The position numbers were made by a program, and so were the translations under genes. From positions 186,001-250,000 of the forward strand of contig NZ_FNJO01000004.1 in assembly GCF_900104095.1 (NCBI RefSeq): a DNA stretch of 64,000 bases, in the 5' to 3' direction. The notes under the pieces are model-generated. The model was not told the DNA's origin, made no database searches, and was given only the letters and a program-made list of their open reading frames with translations. Positions 54,130-62,385 of the stretch are shown here, piece by piece (the first letter of the stretch is position 1; the number at the start of each line of letters is the position of its first letter). This stretch comes from Ralstonia sp. 25mfcol4.1 (GTDB taxonomy: Bacteria; Pseudomonadota; Gammaproteobacteria; Burkholderiales; Burkholderiaceae).

Positions 54130-54747
54130 ATGTATCGCGGGGAACGGTTCAACGGCTACAGTCACCTCGCTGGCGCGGTGCTTTCCGCCGCCGGCATGGC
54201 GGTGCTGGTCACCTCGTCGGCGCTCTATCACGACGCCTGGAAGGTGGTCAGCTCCGTGGTCTACGGCACCACGCTGGTGCTGCTCTACACGATTTCCACC
54301 GTCTATCACAGCGTGCGCGGGCCGGCCAAGGACATCTTCCGCCGGCTCGACTATTGCGCGATCTACCTGCTGATCGCCGGCAGCTATACGCCGTTTGCGC
54401 TGGTCACCTTGCGCGGGCCCTGGGGTTGGACGCTGTTCGGCATCAACTGGGGCCTGGCCGCCATTGGCATCATCCAGGAACTGTGGATCGGCCATCGCAC
54501 CCGCGTGATATCGCTGTCGATCTACGTCATCATGGGCTGGCTGGTGCTGATCGCCTTCCAGCCGCTTGCAGCCGCATTGCCGACGGCAGGCCTGTACTGG
54601 CTGGTGGCCGGCGGGGCGATCTACACCGCCGGTATCGGGTTCTTCCTGTTCGACGAGCGTGTGCGCCACTTCCACGGCATCTGGCACCTGTTCGTACTGG
54701 GCGGCAGCATCTGCCAGTTCATCAGCATCCTGCTCTACGTCGACTGA
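54130..54747 (+). CDS. PAQR/TrhA-family membrane protein (hemolysin III type)
   Basis: A 205-residue protein with seven membrane helices. It carries the TrhA signature: NGYSHLAGA at the first helix, STVYHSVRG, and the closing HFHGIWHLFVLGGSICQF. The three histidines likely bind zinc, as in the ceramidase-like PAQR fold. The old label 'hemolysin III' is misleading; in E. coli TrhA affects membrane energetics. The start ATG 54130 follows a GGAG; an ATG at 54085 would add 15 residues. Confidence 0.9.
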   Translation: MYRGERFNGYSHLAGAVLSAAGMAVLVTSSALYHDAWKVVSSVVYGTTLVLLYTISTVYHSVRGPAKDIFRRLDYCAIYLLIAGSYTPFALVTLRGPWGWTLFGINWGLAAIGIIQELWIGHRTRVISLSIYVIMGWLVLIAFQPLAAALPTAGLYWLVAGGAIYTAGIGFFLFDERVRHFHGIWHLFVLGGSICQFISILLYVD

Positions 54748-54769
54748 CGCGCTGACGCTCGACCCTTCG

Positions 54770-56017
54770 CTACACTTCGGACACGGCCGCCACCGGCGCG
54801 GCCGCTTCCGACACCACCCCCGCCTGCAGCAGCGCGGCAATTTCCGCCTCGCCATAGCCAAATTCCGCCAGCAGCGCACGGGTATGCTCGCCCAGCCTGG
54901 GCGATGGCCGGTGATACTGCGCGGGCGTTTCCGATAGCTGGATCGGCAGCCCCAGCGTACGGATCGGTCCCGCCTCGGCATGCTGCTGCCGCACCACCAT
55001 GCCGCGCGCCAGCGTCTGGGGATGGTTCAGCGCCTCGCCGATCGAATGCACGGGACCGGCCGGCACGCCGGCTGCATCGAAGGCATCGAGCCAGTGGGCC
55101 GACGGTTGCGTCATCAGGATGTCGGCCATCTCCGGCAGCAGCGCCTCACGATGCCGCATACGGTCCGCGTTGAGCCGGAAGCGCGGATCGTCGATCCACT
55201 CGGGATGCCCCAGCACCTGCGCAATGCGCGCCCAGTTCTTCTCGTTGGCACCGCCGACGATGATGTGGCCGTCCTGCGTCGGAAACGCCTGGTACGGCGT
55301 GGCCAGCACGTGTGCCGATCCGCTCGGCCCCGGCGACTCGCCGGTGGCGAAATGGATGGCCGCATGCCAGTAGAGCTGCTGCAGCCCGGCCTCGATCAGC
55401 GAGGTCTCCACCACCTGTCCCCGCCCGGTCTTCTGGCGGTGCTGCCAGGCGGCCAGGATGCCGAACGCGGCCAGCAGCCCGGCGTTGATATCGGCGATGG
55501 AATTGCCCGTGCGCAGCGGCGGACCGCCCTCTTCGCCCGTGATGCTCATCAGCCCGGTAAAACCCTGGGCGATCAGGTCGAAGCCCCCCTTGTCGGCATA
55601 GGGGCCGCTGCGCCCGTAGCCCGAAATCGCGCAATAGATCAGGCCGGGGTTCTCCTTGGACAGCGTGTCGTAGCCCAGGCCCAGCTTTTCGAGCGTGCCC
55701 TTGCGGAAGTTCTCGATCACTACGTCGGCGTTGCGCACCATGCGCAGGAACACCTCGCGGCCCTCGGGCTTCTTGAGGTCCAGCGCAATGCCGCGCTTGT
55801 TGCGGTTCAGCATCAGGAACGGCGCCGACACGCCATTGATGGCCGGCTCCTTGTAACCCCGCGCGTCGTCGCCGCCGTCGATCTTCTCGATCTTGATCAC
55901 GTCGGCGCCCAGGTCGGCCAGCATCATGCCGCAGGTGGGGCCGGCCATGATCTGGGCGAGTTCCAGCACACGCAGGCCGGCCAGCGCGCCGGGCTGCATG
56001 GAAGTGAAATCGGACAT
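54770..56017 (-). CDS. Family III CoA transferase (CaiB/BaiF type)
   Basis: The 415-residue enzyme moves CoA between carboxylic acids. Its opening, LAGLRVLELAQIMAGPTCGMMLADLGADVIKIE, is the family signature, and the catalytic aspartate should be the D of SIADINAGLLA, as in formyl-CoA transferase (by family alignment). It is the last gene of the six-gene operon with an enoyl-CoA hydratase and the TctCBA transporter. It may activate the imported acid. The acceptor and donor acids are unknown. Confidence 0.93.
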   Translation of the reverse strand: MSDFTSMQPGALAGLRVLELAQIMAGPTCGMMLADLGADVIKIEKIDGGDDARGYKEPAINGVSAPFLMLNRNKRGIALDLKKPEGREVFLRMVRNADVVIENFRKGTLEKLGLGYDTLSKENPGLIYCAISGYGRSGPYADKGGFDLIAQGFTGLMSITGEEGGPPLRTGNSIADINAGLLAAFGILAAWQHRQKTGRGQVVETSLIEAGLQQLYWHAAIHFATGESPGPSGSAHVLATPYQAFPTQDGHIIVGGANEKNWARIAQVLGHPEWIDDPRFRLNADRMRHREALLPEMADILMTQPSAHWLDAFDAAGVPAGPVHSIGEALNHPQTLARGMVVRQQHAEAGPIRTLGLPIQLSETPAQYHRPSPRLGEHTRALLAEFGYGEAEIAALLQAGVVSEAAAPVAAVSEV

Positions 56018-56032
56018 CGGTCTCCTCCGAAA

Positions 56033-56830
56033 CTAGCGGCCGGCGAACTTCGGCGCCTGCTTGGCCAGGAACGCGCGATAGCCGGTGCGGAAATCCTCGG
56101 TATCGAAACAGTCGAACGCGGCGTCCAGATCGGCCGCCGACAACGGCTTGCCCTCCGCCAGCTGCCGCGCGAATCGCTTGTGCCAGCGGGCCACCAGCGG
56201 CGCGCCCGAAGCGATGCGCCCGGCCGTGGCCTGCGCTTCGCCGGCCACCTGATCATCGGGCACCACGCGCGACACCAGCCCCATTGCGTGCGCCTCGTCG
56301 GCGCCCACGATGCGGCCCTCGAACAGCAGCTCCAGCGTGCGCGAGGTGCCGATCAGCCGGATCAGCGGCGCCATCTCGGCGTGCGCCATGACCAGGCCCA
56401 GGTTCTTGATCGGCGCGCCAAAGCGGCTGCTCGCCCCGCAGATGCGGATGTCAGCCATCGCCGCCACCTCCAGCCCGCCGCCCACGCAGATGCCGTGGAT
56501 CTGCGCCACCACCGGATGCGGGCAGTCCTGCATGGCCTGCGCCGTGGCGTGCATCACCGCGCCATAGGCCACGGCCTGCTGCTTGTTGGATCGCGTGGTC
56601 TCGAACTCGCCGATGTCGTTGCCGGGCGAGAACGCCTTTTCGCCGGCGCCGCGCACGATCACGCAGCGTACCGAATCGTCGGCCGACAGCGCACGGAACG
56701 CTTCGCCAAGCTGGCGCCACATGTCCAGCGTGAAGGCATTCAGCCTGGCCGGCCGGTTCAGCACGATGGTGGCCACCGCGGCGTCGCGCGTGACCAGCAG
56801 CGTGCCCTGTTCGATCAGTCCTTCGCTCAT
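56033..56830 (-). CDS. Enoyl-CoA hydratase/isomerase family protein
   Basis: A 265-residue crotonase-fold enzyme. The oxyanion-hole phrases are visible: GAGEKAFSPGNDIGEF for the first strand and GICVGGGLEVAAMADIRI for the second, with the Glu in the latter position. It may hydrate or isomerise an enoyl-CoA made after CoA transfer. Its start overlaps the tctA stop as ATGA. It lies 15 bases before the CoA transferase, so the two are coexpressed and presumably act in sequence. Confidence 0.93.
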   Translation of the reverse strand: MSEGLIEQGTLLVTRDAAVATIVLNRPARLNAFTLDMWRQLGEAFRALSADDSVRCVIVRGAGEKAFSPGNDIGEFETTRSNKQQAVAYGAVMHATAQAMQDCPHPVVAQIHGICVGGGLEVAAMADIRICGASSRFGAPIKNLGLVMAHAEMAPLIRLIGTSRTLELLFEGRIVGADEAHAMGLVSRVVPDDQVAGEAQATAGRIASGAPLVARWHKRFARQLAEGKPLSAADLDAAFDCFDTEDFRTGYRAFLAKQAPKFAGR

Positions 56831-58353
56831 TCCGCTGCTCCTTCATGCGCCGACATCATCTTGCGGCGCTTCGTCTTTTCCAGCAGGCCCCCAAGCACCG
56901 GCCAGACCAGGATCACAACAGCCAGCGCCATGATCGTGCCCACCAGGCCGTTGGACCAGAACACGTTCATCTCGCCCTGCGACATCAGCATGGTCTGCCG
57001 GAACGCGTCCTCGGCGCGGTCACCCAGCACCAGCGCCAGCACCAGCGGCGCCAGCGGGTAGTCGAGCTTCTTCAGCACGTAGCCGATCACGCCGAAGATC
57101 AGCATCAGCCAGACATCGAACATGGCGTTGTGCACCGTGAACGCGCCGATCGCACAGACCACCAGGATCAGCGGTGCAATGATCGCGAACGGGATACGCA
57201 GGATGGCGGCGAACAGCGGCACCGTCGACAGCACCACGATCAGCCCGGCCAGGTTGCCCAGGTACATGCTCGCGATCAGGCCCCAGACAAAGGTCTTCTG
57301 CTCGGTGAACAGCAGCGGCCCAGGTTGCAGCCCCCAGATCATCAGCCCGCCCAGCAGCACCGCGGCCGTGGCCGAACCCGGAATGCCCAGTGCCAGCATC
57401 GGCAGCAGCGCGCTGGTGCCGGCCGCGTGGGCGGCGCACTCCGGCGCGATCACGCCTTCGACATTGCCTTTGCCGAACGTCTCGCGCTTGCGCGAAAACC
57501 GCTTGGCTACGCCGTACCCCATGAACGACGCCGCCGTCGCGCCGCCCGGCGTCACGCCGAGCCAGCAGCCGATGATGGACGAGCGGATCAGCGTCATCCA
57601 GTAGCGCGGCAGTTCCGCCCAGGTCTTCAGCACTACCTTGAGGTCGATATTGGCGCGCTTGCCGCGGAACGCGACGCCCTCTTCCATCGTCATCAGGATT
57701 TCGCTGATGCCGAACAGGCCGATCACCACCACCAGGAAGTCGAAGCCGCGCAGCAGTTCGGTGGAGCCGAAGGTCATGCGCAGCGTGCCCGACACCGTGT
57801 CCATGCCCACCGCGGCCAGCGCAAAGCCGATACACATCGCGATCACGATCTTGGCCTTGGCTTCCTTGCCCATGCCGATGAAGCTGCAGAACGTCAGGAA
57901 GTACACCGCGAAGAATTCCGGCGGCCCGAAGCGCAGCGCGAACTTGGCCACCATCGGCGCCAGGAACGTAATCAGCAGCACGCCAGCCAGTGCACCCAGG
58001 AACGACCCCGTGAATGCCGATGTCAGCGCGCGCCCCGCCTCGCCCTGCTGCGCCAGCGGGTAGCCGTCGAACGTGGTGGCCACCGACCAGGCTTCGCCCG
58101 GTATGTTGAACAGGATCGACGTGATGGCCCCGCCAAACAGCGCGCCCCAGTAGATGCACGACAGCATGATGATGGCCGACGTGGGTTCCATCGAGAACGT
58201 CAGCGGCAGCAGGATAGCCACGCCGTTGGGGCCGCCCAGGCCCGGCAGCACACCCACCACGATGCCGAGCAGGATGCCAACCAGCATCAGCCCGACGTTG
58301 TGCCACGACATCGCCACGGCAAAGCCGCCCATCAGTGCATTGAGTTCTTCCAT
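56827..58353 (-). CDS. tctA: Tripartite tricarboxylate transporter, large membrane subunit TctA
   Basis: A 508-residue inner-membrane protein with about 12 helices. TctA signatures: GVVVGVLPGLGGPNGVAIL-like text near the N-terminus, then IYWGALFGGAITSILFNIPGE, and the mid-protein GAGTSALLPML-like motif in AHAAGTSALLPMLALGIPGSA. It forms the channel with TctB. Its end overlaps the hydratase start by 4 bases, and its ATG lies 10 bases after tctB. An uptake role for a carboxylate is expected. Confidence 0.95.
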   Translation of the reverse strand: MEELNALMGGFAVAMSWHNVGLMLVGILLGIVVGVLPGLGGPNGVAILLPLTFSMEPTSAIIMLSCIYWGALFGGAITSILFNIPGEAWSVATTFDGYPLAQQGEAGRALTSAFTGSFLGALAGVLLITFLAPMVAKFALRFGPPEFFAVYFLTFCSFIGMGKEAKAKIVIAMCIGFALAAVGMDTVSGTLRMTFGSTELLRGFDFLVVVIGLFGISEILMTMEEGVAFRGKRANIDLKVVLKTWAELPRYWMTLIRSSIIGCWLGVTPGGATAASFMGYGVAKRFSRKRETFGKGNVEGVIAPECAAHAAGTSALLPMLALGIPGSATAAVLLGGLMIWGLQPGPLLFTEQKTFVWGLIASMYLGNLAGLIVVLSTVPLFAAILRIPFAIIAPLILVVCAIGAFTVHNAMFDVWLMLIFGVIGYVLKKLDYPLAPLVLALVLGDRAEDAFRQTMLMSQGEMNVFWSNGLVGTIMALAVVILVWPVLGGLLEKTKRRKMMSAHEGAAE

Positions 58354-58363
58354 GCCCGTCCCC

Positions 58364-58870
58364 TCAGAATCCAAAGGCCGCTTCGAGCGGCCCCTTGGGG
58401 AGCGGCACGCGGAACTGCATTTCAAAGATCCAGAACAGCACCGCGTTGATGACCACGCCGGTCAGCACCGCGCGCCACCACGCAAACTTGCCGATCACCA
58501 GCATGAAGCCGGCAATGAAGATGGCCGATGCCACGTAGATGCCCAGGAAGGCGATCAGCGCCACGTACACCGTCAGCGGCACCAGGATCACCGCCACCTG
58601 CCTCAACTGGGGCCAGGTCACGAACACCGCGTCGTTGGGCGTGCGCAGCGCCTGCCACAGCACCACCAGGCAGGCCAGGAAGATCAACGCCCCGATGCGC
58701 AACGGAAAATAGCCGGCCTCCGGGCCGTCGGGCGCCCAGCCGGCACCGATCTGGTAGTTGCTGACCATCACCACCACCGCGCCTGCGGCGATCAGGATGG
58801 CCACGCCGATTTCGGCGGCGCGCACCGTGATCGCCACCGGCGCGGCGGCGTCATGTGTTTGTTCACTCAT
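58364..58870 (-). CDS. tctB: Tripartite tricarboxylate transporter, small membrane subunit TctB
   Basis: The 168-residue protein has four membrane helices (around 20-38, 55-75, 90-115 and 120-150). The opening GVAILIAAGAVVVMVSNYQIGAGW with the PEAGYFPLRIGAL loop is typical of TctB. It partners TctA in the membrane. The start follows a GGGGAC site. It is separated from the upstream tctC by 167 bases that contain two palindromic repeats, so expression of the binding protein and membrane parts may differ. Confidence 0.92.
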   Translation of the reverse strand: MSEQTHDAAAPVAITVRAAEIGVAILIAAGAVVVMVSNYQIGAGWAPDGPEAGYFPLRIGALIFLACLVVLWQALRTPNDAVFVTWPQLRQVAVILVPLTVYVALIAFLGIYVASAIFIAGFMLVIGKFAWWRAVLTGVVINAVLFWIFEMQFRVPLPKGPLEAAFGF

Positions 58871-58894
58871 GGATGTCCCCTAGGTATTCTGCGC

Positions 58895-59020
58895 CGCTCC
58901 CCCCCCCGCGTGGGAGAGGGTTGAAGGAGAGGGCATGACCGCTCGCACTGCGGCATGTCGCGATTCGGAGCCCCTGGCCCTCCCGCCCTTCTCCTCTCCC
59001 GCCGGGCGGGAAAGGGCAGC
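58895..59020. repeat. Palindromic repeat block between tctC and tctB
   Basis: The block contains CTCCC-(C-rich)-GGGAG near 58897-58916, including nine consecutive C (58899-58907), a GGAGAGGGC stretch, and a second palindrome, GCCCTT...AAGGGC with CCCG/CGGG core (58985-59017). Similar CCCTTCTCCCG-type text stands at 49969-49995. I think this is a dispersed intergenic palindrome. Being inside an operon, it could stabilise the tctC mRNA end. Confidence 0.65.
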
Positions 59021-59037
59021 TAACCGGCAGCCTCGAA

Positions 59038-60042
59038 TTACTTCGCCGCCACGAAACCCGCTTCCTTGATGATGTCCTTGTGGCGCGTTTCGTCGGCCGT
59101 CAGGAACTCCACCAGCTTGGGGCCGGCGATGAAGTCGTTCTTGAGCGCGTTCTTCTCCAGATATTCCTTCCACTCGGGCGTGGCCACCACCTTCTGCATC
59201 AGGTCCACGTAGTACTTCTGCTGGTCGGGCGTGACGCCGCCGGGCAGCATGAATACGCGCAGCATCTGGTATTGCACGTCCAGCCCCTGTTCCTTGCAGG
59301 TGGGGATGTCGTGCCAGCTCTGCGTGCCCGTGATCCGGGTGGTGTACTGCATGCGCTCGGGTGCGTAGACGCACAGCGCCCGGTGCTCGCCGGCACGCCA
59401 CTGGCCGATCGATTCGGACGGGTTGTTGACGTTGGAGTCGATATGCTTGCCCGACAACTGCGTGGCCGCCTCGCCGCCGCCCTTGTACGGGATGTAGATG
59501 AAGCGCACGCCGGCCTTGCGCTCGGTCTGCGCGGTGATGATCTGGTCTTCGCGCTTGGAGCTCGTGCCGCCCATCTTGAACTTGCCCGGCGTCTTCTTCA
59601 CTTCGGCCAGATAGTCGGATGGCGTCTTGTACGGCGCCTCGGCGTTGGTCCAGAGCACGAACTCGTCCATGGCGACCATGGCCACCGGCGTCAGGTCGCG
59701 CCAGTTGAACGGCAACTGGCTGATCATCGGCACGGTGTACAGCGCCGACGACGTGACCAGCAGCTTGTGCGCGTCACCCTTCGAGGCCTTGGTATCCATC
59801 AGGCCTTCCGCGCCACTGGCACCGGCCTTGTTCACGACGATCATCGGCTGGTTCATCAGCTTGTGCTTGGCGATGATGCCCTGGATCGACCGCGCCATCT
59901 GGTCCGACGCGCCGCCGGCGCTGAAGGGCACGACCACCTCCACCGGCTTGGTGGGTTCCCATGCAAAAGCCGGCGCGGCGGCCAGCGCGACACCAAACAG
60001 CGAGGCGCAGGCAAGCGCGCGCGCAGCATAACGAAACGTCAT
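59038..60042 (-). CDS. tctC: Periplasmic solute-binding protein TctC (Bug family)
   Basis: A 334-residue precursor: signal peptide (1-25, ending APAFA), then the Bug family opening WEPTKPVEVVVPFSAGGASDQMAR. The mature protein has the two-lobe fold of TctC, with IYIPYKGGGEAATQLSGKH as the central ligand-binding strand. An AAAGGAGA ribosome site lies before the ATG. It is transcribed before tctBA and presumably captures a carboxylic acid. Which acid is unknown; the usual Bug residues are present. Confidence 0.94.
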   Translation of the reverse strand: MTFRYAARALACASLFGVALAAAPAFAWEPTKPVEVVVPFSAGGASDQMARSIQGIIAKHKLMNQPMIVVNKAGASGAEGLMDTKASKGDAHKLLVTSSALYTVPMISQLPFNWRDLTPVAMVAMDEFVLWTNAEAPYKTPSDYLAEVKKTPGKFKMGGTSSKREDQIITAQTERKAGVRFIYIPYKGGGEAATQLSGKHIDSNVNNPSESIGQWRAGEHRALCVYAPERMQYTTRITGTQSWHDIPTCKEQGLDVQYQMLRVFMLPGGVTPDQQKYYVDLMQKVVATPEWKEYLEKNALKNDFIAGPKLVEFLTADETRHKDIIKEAGFVAAK

Positions 60043-60158
60043 GGTCTGTCTCCTTTGGGTGGCGGCCGTGCGCTCTGGCGGCGCATCGGCCTGTTGTCGT
60101 GGCGGCCTCTGAGGGGCCACCTCTTTCTGCTACATCGGTCGGGTTGGCCGGATCGGGA

Positions 60159-61367
60159 TCAGGCCGCGCGCAACGCAGGTTGCGACGCCGCGGCATTGCG
60201 CAGGCTTTCCATCGCGGCCAGTACGCCGCCGGTACGGTGCGGCACGCCCGCCAGCGCCAGTCCCATCTCCACGCCGGCCAGCGTGCCCATCAGCGTCAGG
60301 TCGTTGAAATCGCCCAGGTGGCCGATCCGGAAGACCTTGCCAGACAGCTTCGACAGGCCCTGCCCCAGCGACATGTTGAAGTTCTCCAGCACGGTCTTGC
60401 GGAACGCATCGGCGCTGTGGCCGTCGGGCATGACCACGGCGGTCAGCGCCGGGCTGTATTCGGCCGGGTTCTGGCACAGGATCTCCAGCCCCCAGGCCGT
60501 CACGCAGGCACGCGTGGCAGCCGCATGGCGCTGGTGGCGCGCGAACACGTTCGGCAGGCCTTCCTCCAGCAGCATGTCGCACGCTTCGGACAGCCCGTAG
60601 AGCAGGTTGGTGGCCGGGGTGTACGGCCAGAAACCGTTCTTGTTCGATTCGAGGATCTCTTCCCAGCCCCAGAACGCCTTTGGCAGCTTCGCCTTGGCCG
60701 ACGCGGCAATCGCCTTCTGGCTGACCGCATTGAACGAGATGCCCGGCGGCAGCATCAGGCCCTTTTGCGAGCCGGACACGGTGACGTCCACGCCCCACTC
60801 GTCGTGACGATAGTCGACCGAACCCAGCGACGAGATCGTATCCACCAGCAGCAGGGCCGGGTGATTGGCAGCATCGATGGCACGGCGCACCGCCGCCACG
60901 TCGGACGTGACGCCGGTCGAGGTTTCGTTGTGCACCACGCAGACCGCCTTGATCTCGTGGTTGCTGTCGGCGGCCAGGCGCGCGCCAACGGCTGCCGCAT
61001 CCACGCCGTGGCGCCAGTCGCCCACGATGAATTCCGGGTTCAGGCCCAGCTTGTCGGCCATCTTCTTCCACAGCGACGCGAAATGGCCGGTTTCGTACAT
61101 CAGCACCTTGTCGCCCGGCGACAGCGTGTTGACCAGCGCCGCTTCCCACGCGCCGGTGCCCGAGGCCGGATAGATCACCACGGGCTGCTCGGTCTGGAAG
61201 ACCTTGCGGATATCGGCCAGCACCTTCTTGCCGAGCTGCTGGAATTCGGGGCCACGGTGGTCGATGGTCGGGTAGTCCATCGCGCGCAGCACCCGGTCCG
61301 GCACGTTGGTGGGGCCCGGAATCTGCAGGAAGTGCCGGCCGCTCGGATGGGAATTCAGTCGGATCAT
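60159..61367 (-). CDS. Serine-glyoxylate / alanine-glyoxylate aminotransferase (class V)
   Basis: The 402-residue PLP enzyme starts RHFLQIPGPTNVPDRVLRAMDYPTIDHRGPEF, the opening typical of the SgaA/AGXT subgroup, and has the PLP lysine in SGSQKGLMLPPG with the NETSTG loop earlier. It would move an amino group between serine or alanine and glyoxylate. It is the first gene of the six-gene operon, next to the divergent GntR gene. In this context it may handle the 2-oxo product of the imported acid; the exact substrate is an inference. Confidence 0.9.
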   Translation of the reverse strand: MIRLNSHPSGRHFLQIPGPTNVPDRVLRAMDYPTIDHRGPEFQQLGKKVLADIRKVFQTEQPVVIYPASGTGAWEAALVNTLSPGDKVLMYETGHFASLWKKMADKLGLNPEFIVGDWRHGVDAAAVGARLAADSNHEIKAVCVVHNETSTGVTSDVAAVRRAIDAANHPALLLVDTISSLGSVDYRHDEWGVDVTVSGSQKGLMLPPGISFNAVSQKAIAASAKAKLPKAFWGWEEILESNKNGFWPYTPATNLLYGLSEACDMLLEEGLPNVFARHQRHAAATRACVTAWGLEILCQNPAEYSPALTAVVMPDGHSADAFRKTVLENFNMSLGQGLSKLSGKVFRIGHLGDFNDLTLMGTLAGVEMGLALAGVPHRTGGVLAAMESLRNAAASQPALRAA

Positions 61368-61394
61368 GTCGCCTCGTGTCCTTATGTTTGAATT

Positions 61395-61406
61395 TTGTAT
61401 TCAAAA
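61395..61406. promoter_or_regulatory. GntR operator candidate, proximal to the aminotransferase
   Basis: TTGTATTCAAAA lies 28 bases upstream of the aminotransferase start, embedded in a near-palindrome whose arms are TTTGAAT and ATTCAAA (61387-61405). The reverse complement, TTTTGAATACAA, is identical to the site at 61582-61593. Two identical sites in a divergent region strongly suggest one regulator, probably the GntR protein. Confidence 0.65.
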
Positions 61407-61581
61407 AACTGGGATGCACTGCGGCGCCGGCATGCGGGATAATGTTGGCAGGTATGCACGCCCGCCGTTTCGCCAAAAAGCCTTATAAATCAACAACTAT
61501 ATGACTTTTATGCCAGTCGCTGCATGGTTCCGGGCACCGGAAATCGCACCGGAACGTGATTCGTGCTTGCCCCAGAGTAGG

Positions 61582-61593
61582 TTTTGAATACAA
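61582..61593. promoter_or_regulatory. GntR operator candidate, proximal to gntR
   Basis: TTTTGAATACAA lies 25 bases before the GntR start codon and is identical (reverse strand) to the element at 61395-61406. Its position would let the regulator control its own promoter as well as the divergent operon. Confidence 0.65.
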
Positions 61594-61617
61594 TACTGTC
61601 AAGCCACACGATCCCTG

Positions 61618-62310
61618 ATGAGCACTTCTCCGACCCTTTCCTCGCAAGCCGTCGACCGCCAGATCCTGCATGTGGCGGTGGCCCAGCGCCTGCGCACGAT
61701 GATCATGGAGGGCGATCTCGCGCCAGGCACGCGGCTCAATGAACGCGTGCTGTGCGATCTGCTGCAGGTATCCCGCACGCCGTTGCGCGAAGCGTTCAAG
61801 GTGCTGGCCGCCGACGGGCTGGTGACGCTGCTGCCGAACCGGGGCGCCGAGGTGGTGGTGTTGTCGACCGAAACCGTCAATCACCTGTTCGAGATGATGG
61901 GCGCGCTCGAAGCCATGTCGGGCGAACTGGCCTGCCAGCGCATCACCGAGGCCGAGCTCAACGAGATCCGCGCGTTGCACTTCGAAATGCTGGCCTGCCA
62001 CGCCCGGCGCGACCTGCCCAATTACTACGCGCTGAACCGCCGCATCCACGACGCCATCAACGCGGCGGCGCGCAATCCGATTCTTGAGGAGACCTATCGA
62101 CGCATCAACCTGCGTATCCAGGCGCTGCGTTTCCGCTCGAACTTCGACCACGACAAATGGGACATGGCCGTGCGCGAGCACGGCGACATGCTCGATGCCC
62201 TGGCGAAGCGCGACGGTGCGGCCCTGCGTGACATCCTGCGCGCGCACTTGGAACACAAGCACGACGCGCTGATCGCCGAACTAGAACGCGCACAGAACGT
62301 CGCCGCCTGA
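61618..62310 (+). CDS. GntR-family regulator with FCD domain
   Basis: A 230-residue repressor-type protein. Its winged helix (about 20-85) has LAPGTRLNERVLCDLLQVSRTPLREAFKVL, the GntR/FadR recognition helix. An FCD all-helical ligand domain (95-225) follows, with histidine-rich helices (RIHDAIN, REHGDMLDAL, RAHLEHKHD) that usually bind a metal and a small acid. It diverges from the aminotransferase-TctCBA-hydratase-transferase operon and lies just before a FAD oxidase. Expected ligand: the acid imported by the operon. No ribosome site is seen at the ATG. Confidence 0.92.
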   Translation: MSTSPTLSSQAVDRQILHVAVAQRLRTMIMEGDLAPGTRLNERVLCDLLQVSRTPLREAFKVLAADGLVTLLPNRGAEVVVLSTETVNHLFEMMGALEAMSGELACQRITEAELNEIRALHFEMLACHARRDLPNYYALNRRIHDAINAAARNPILEETYRRINLRIQALRFRSNFDHDKWDMAVREHGDMLDALAKRDGAALRDILRAHLEHKHDALIAELERAQNVAA

Positions 62311-62315
62311 ACCGG

Positions 62316-62334
62316 AGCGCCCGCAGCGGGCGCT
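62316..62334. terminator. Short GC-rich hairpin after gntR
   Basis: AGCGCCCG pairs with CGGGCGCT around a 3-base loop between the gntR stop and the FAD oxidase start. No long T-run follows, so it may only reduce readthrough. Confidence 0.45.
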
Positions 62335-62385
62335 TCGGGCCATGGCGGCGTCTTCGAGTGTCCGCAACCGGAGACATCCCCGCTC

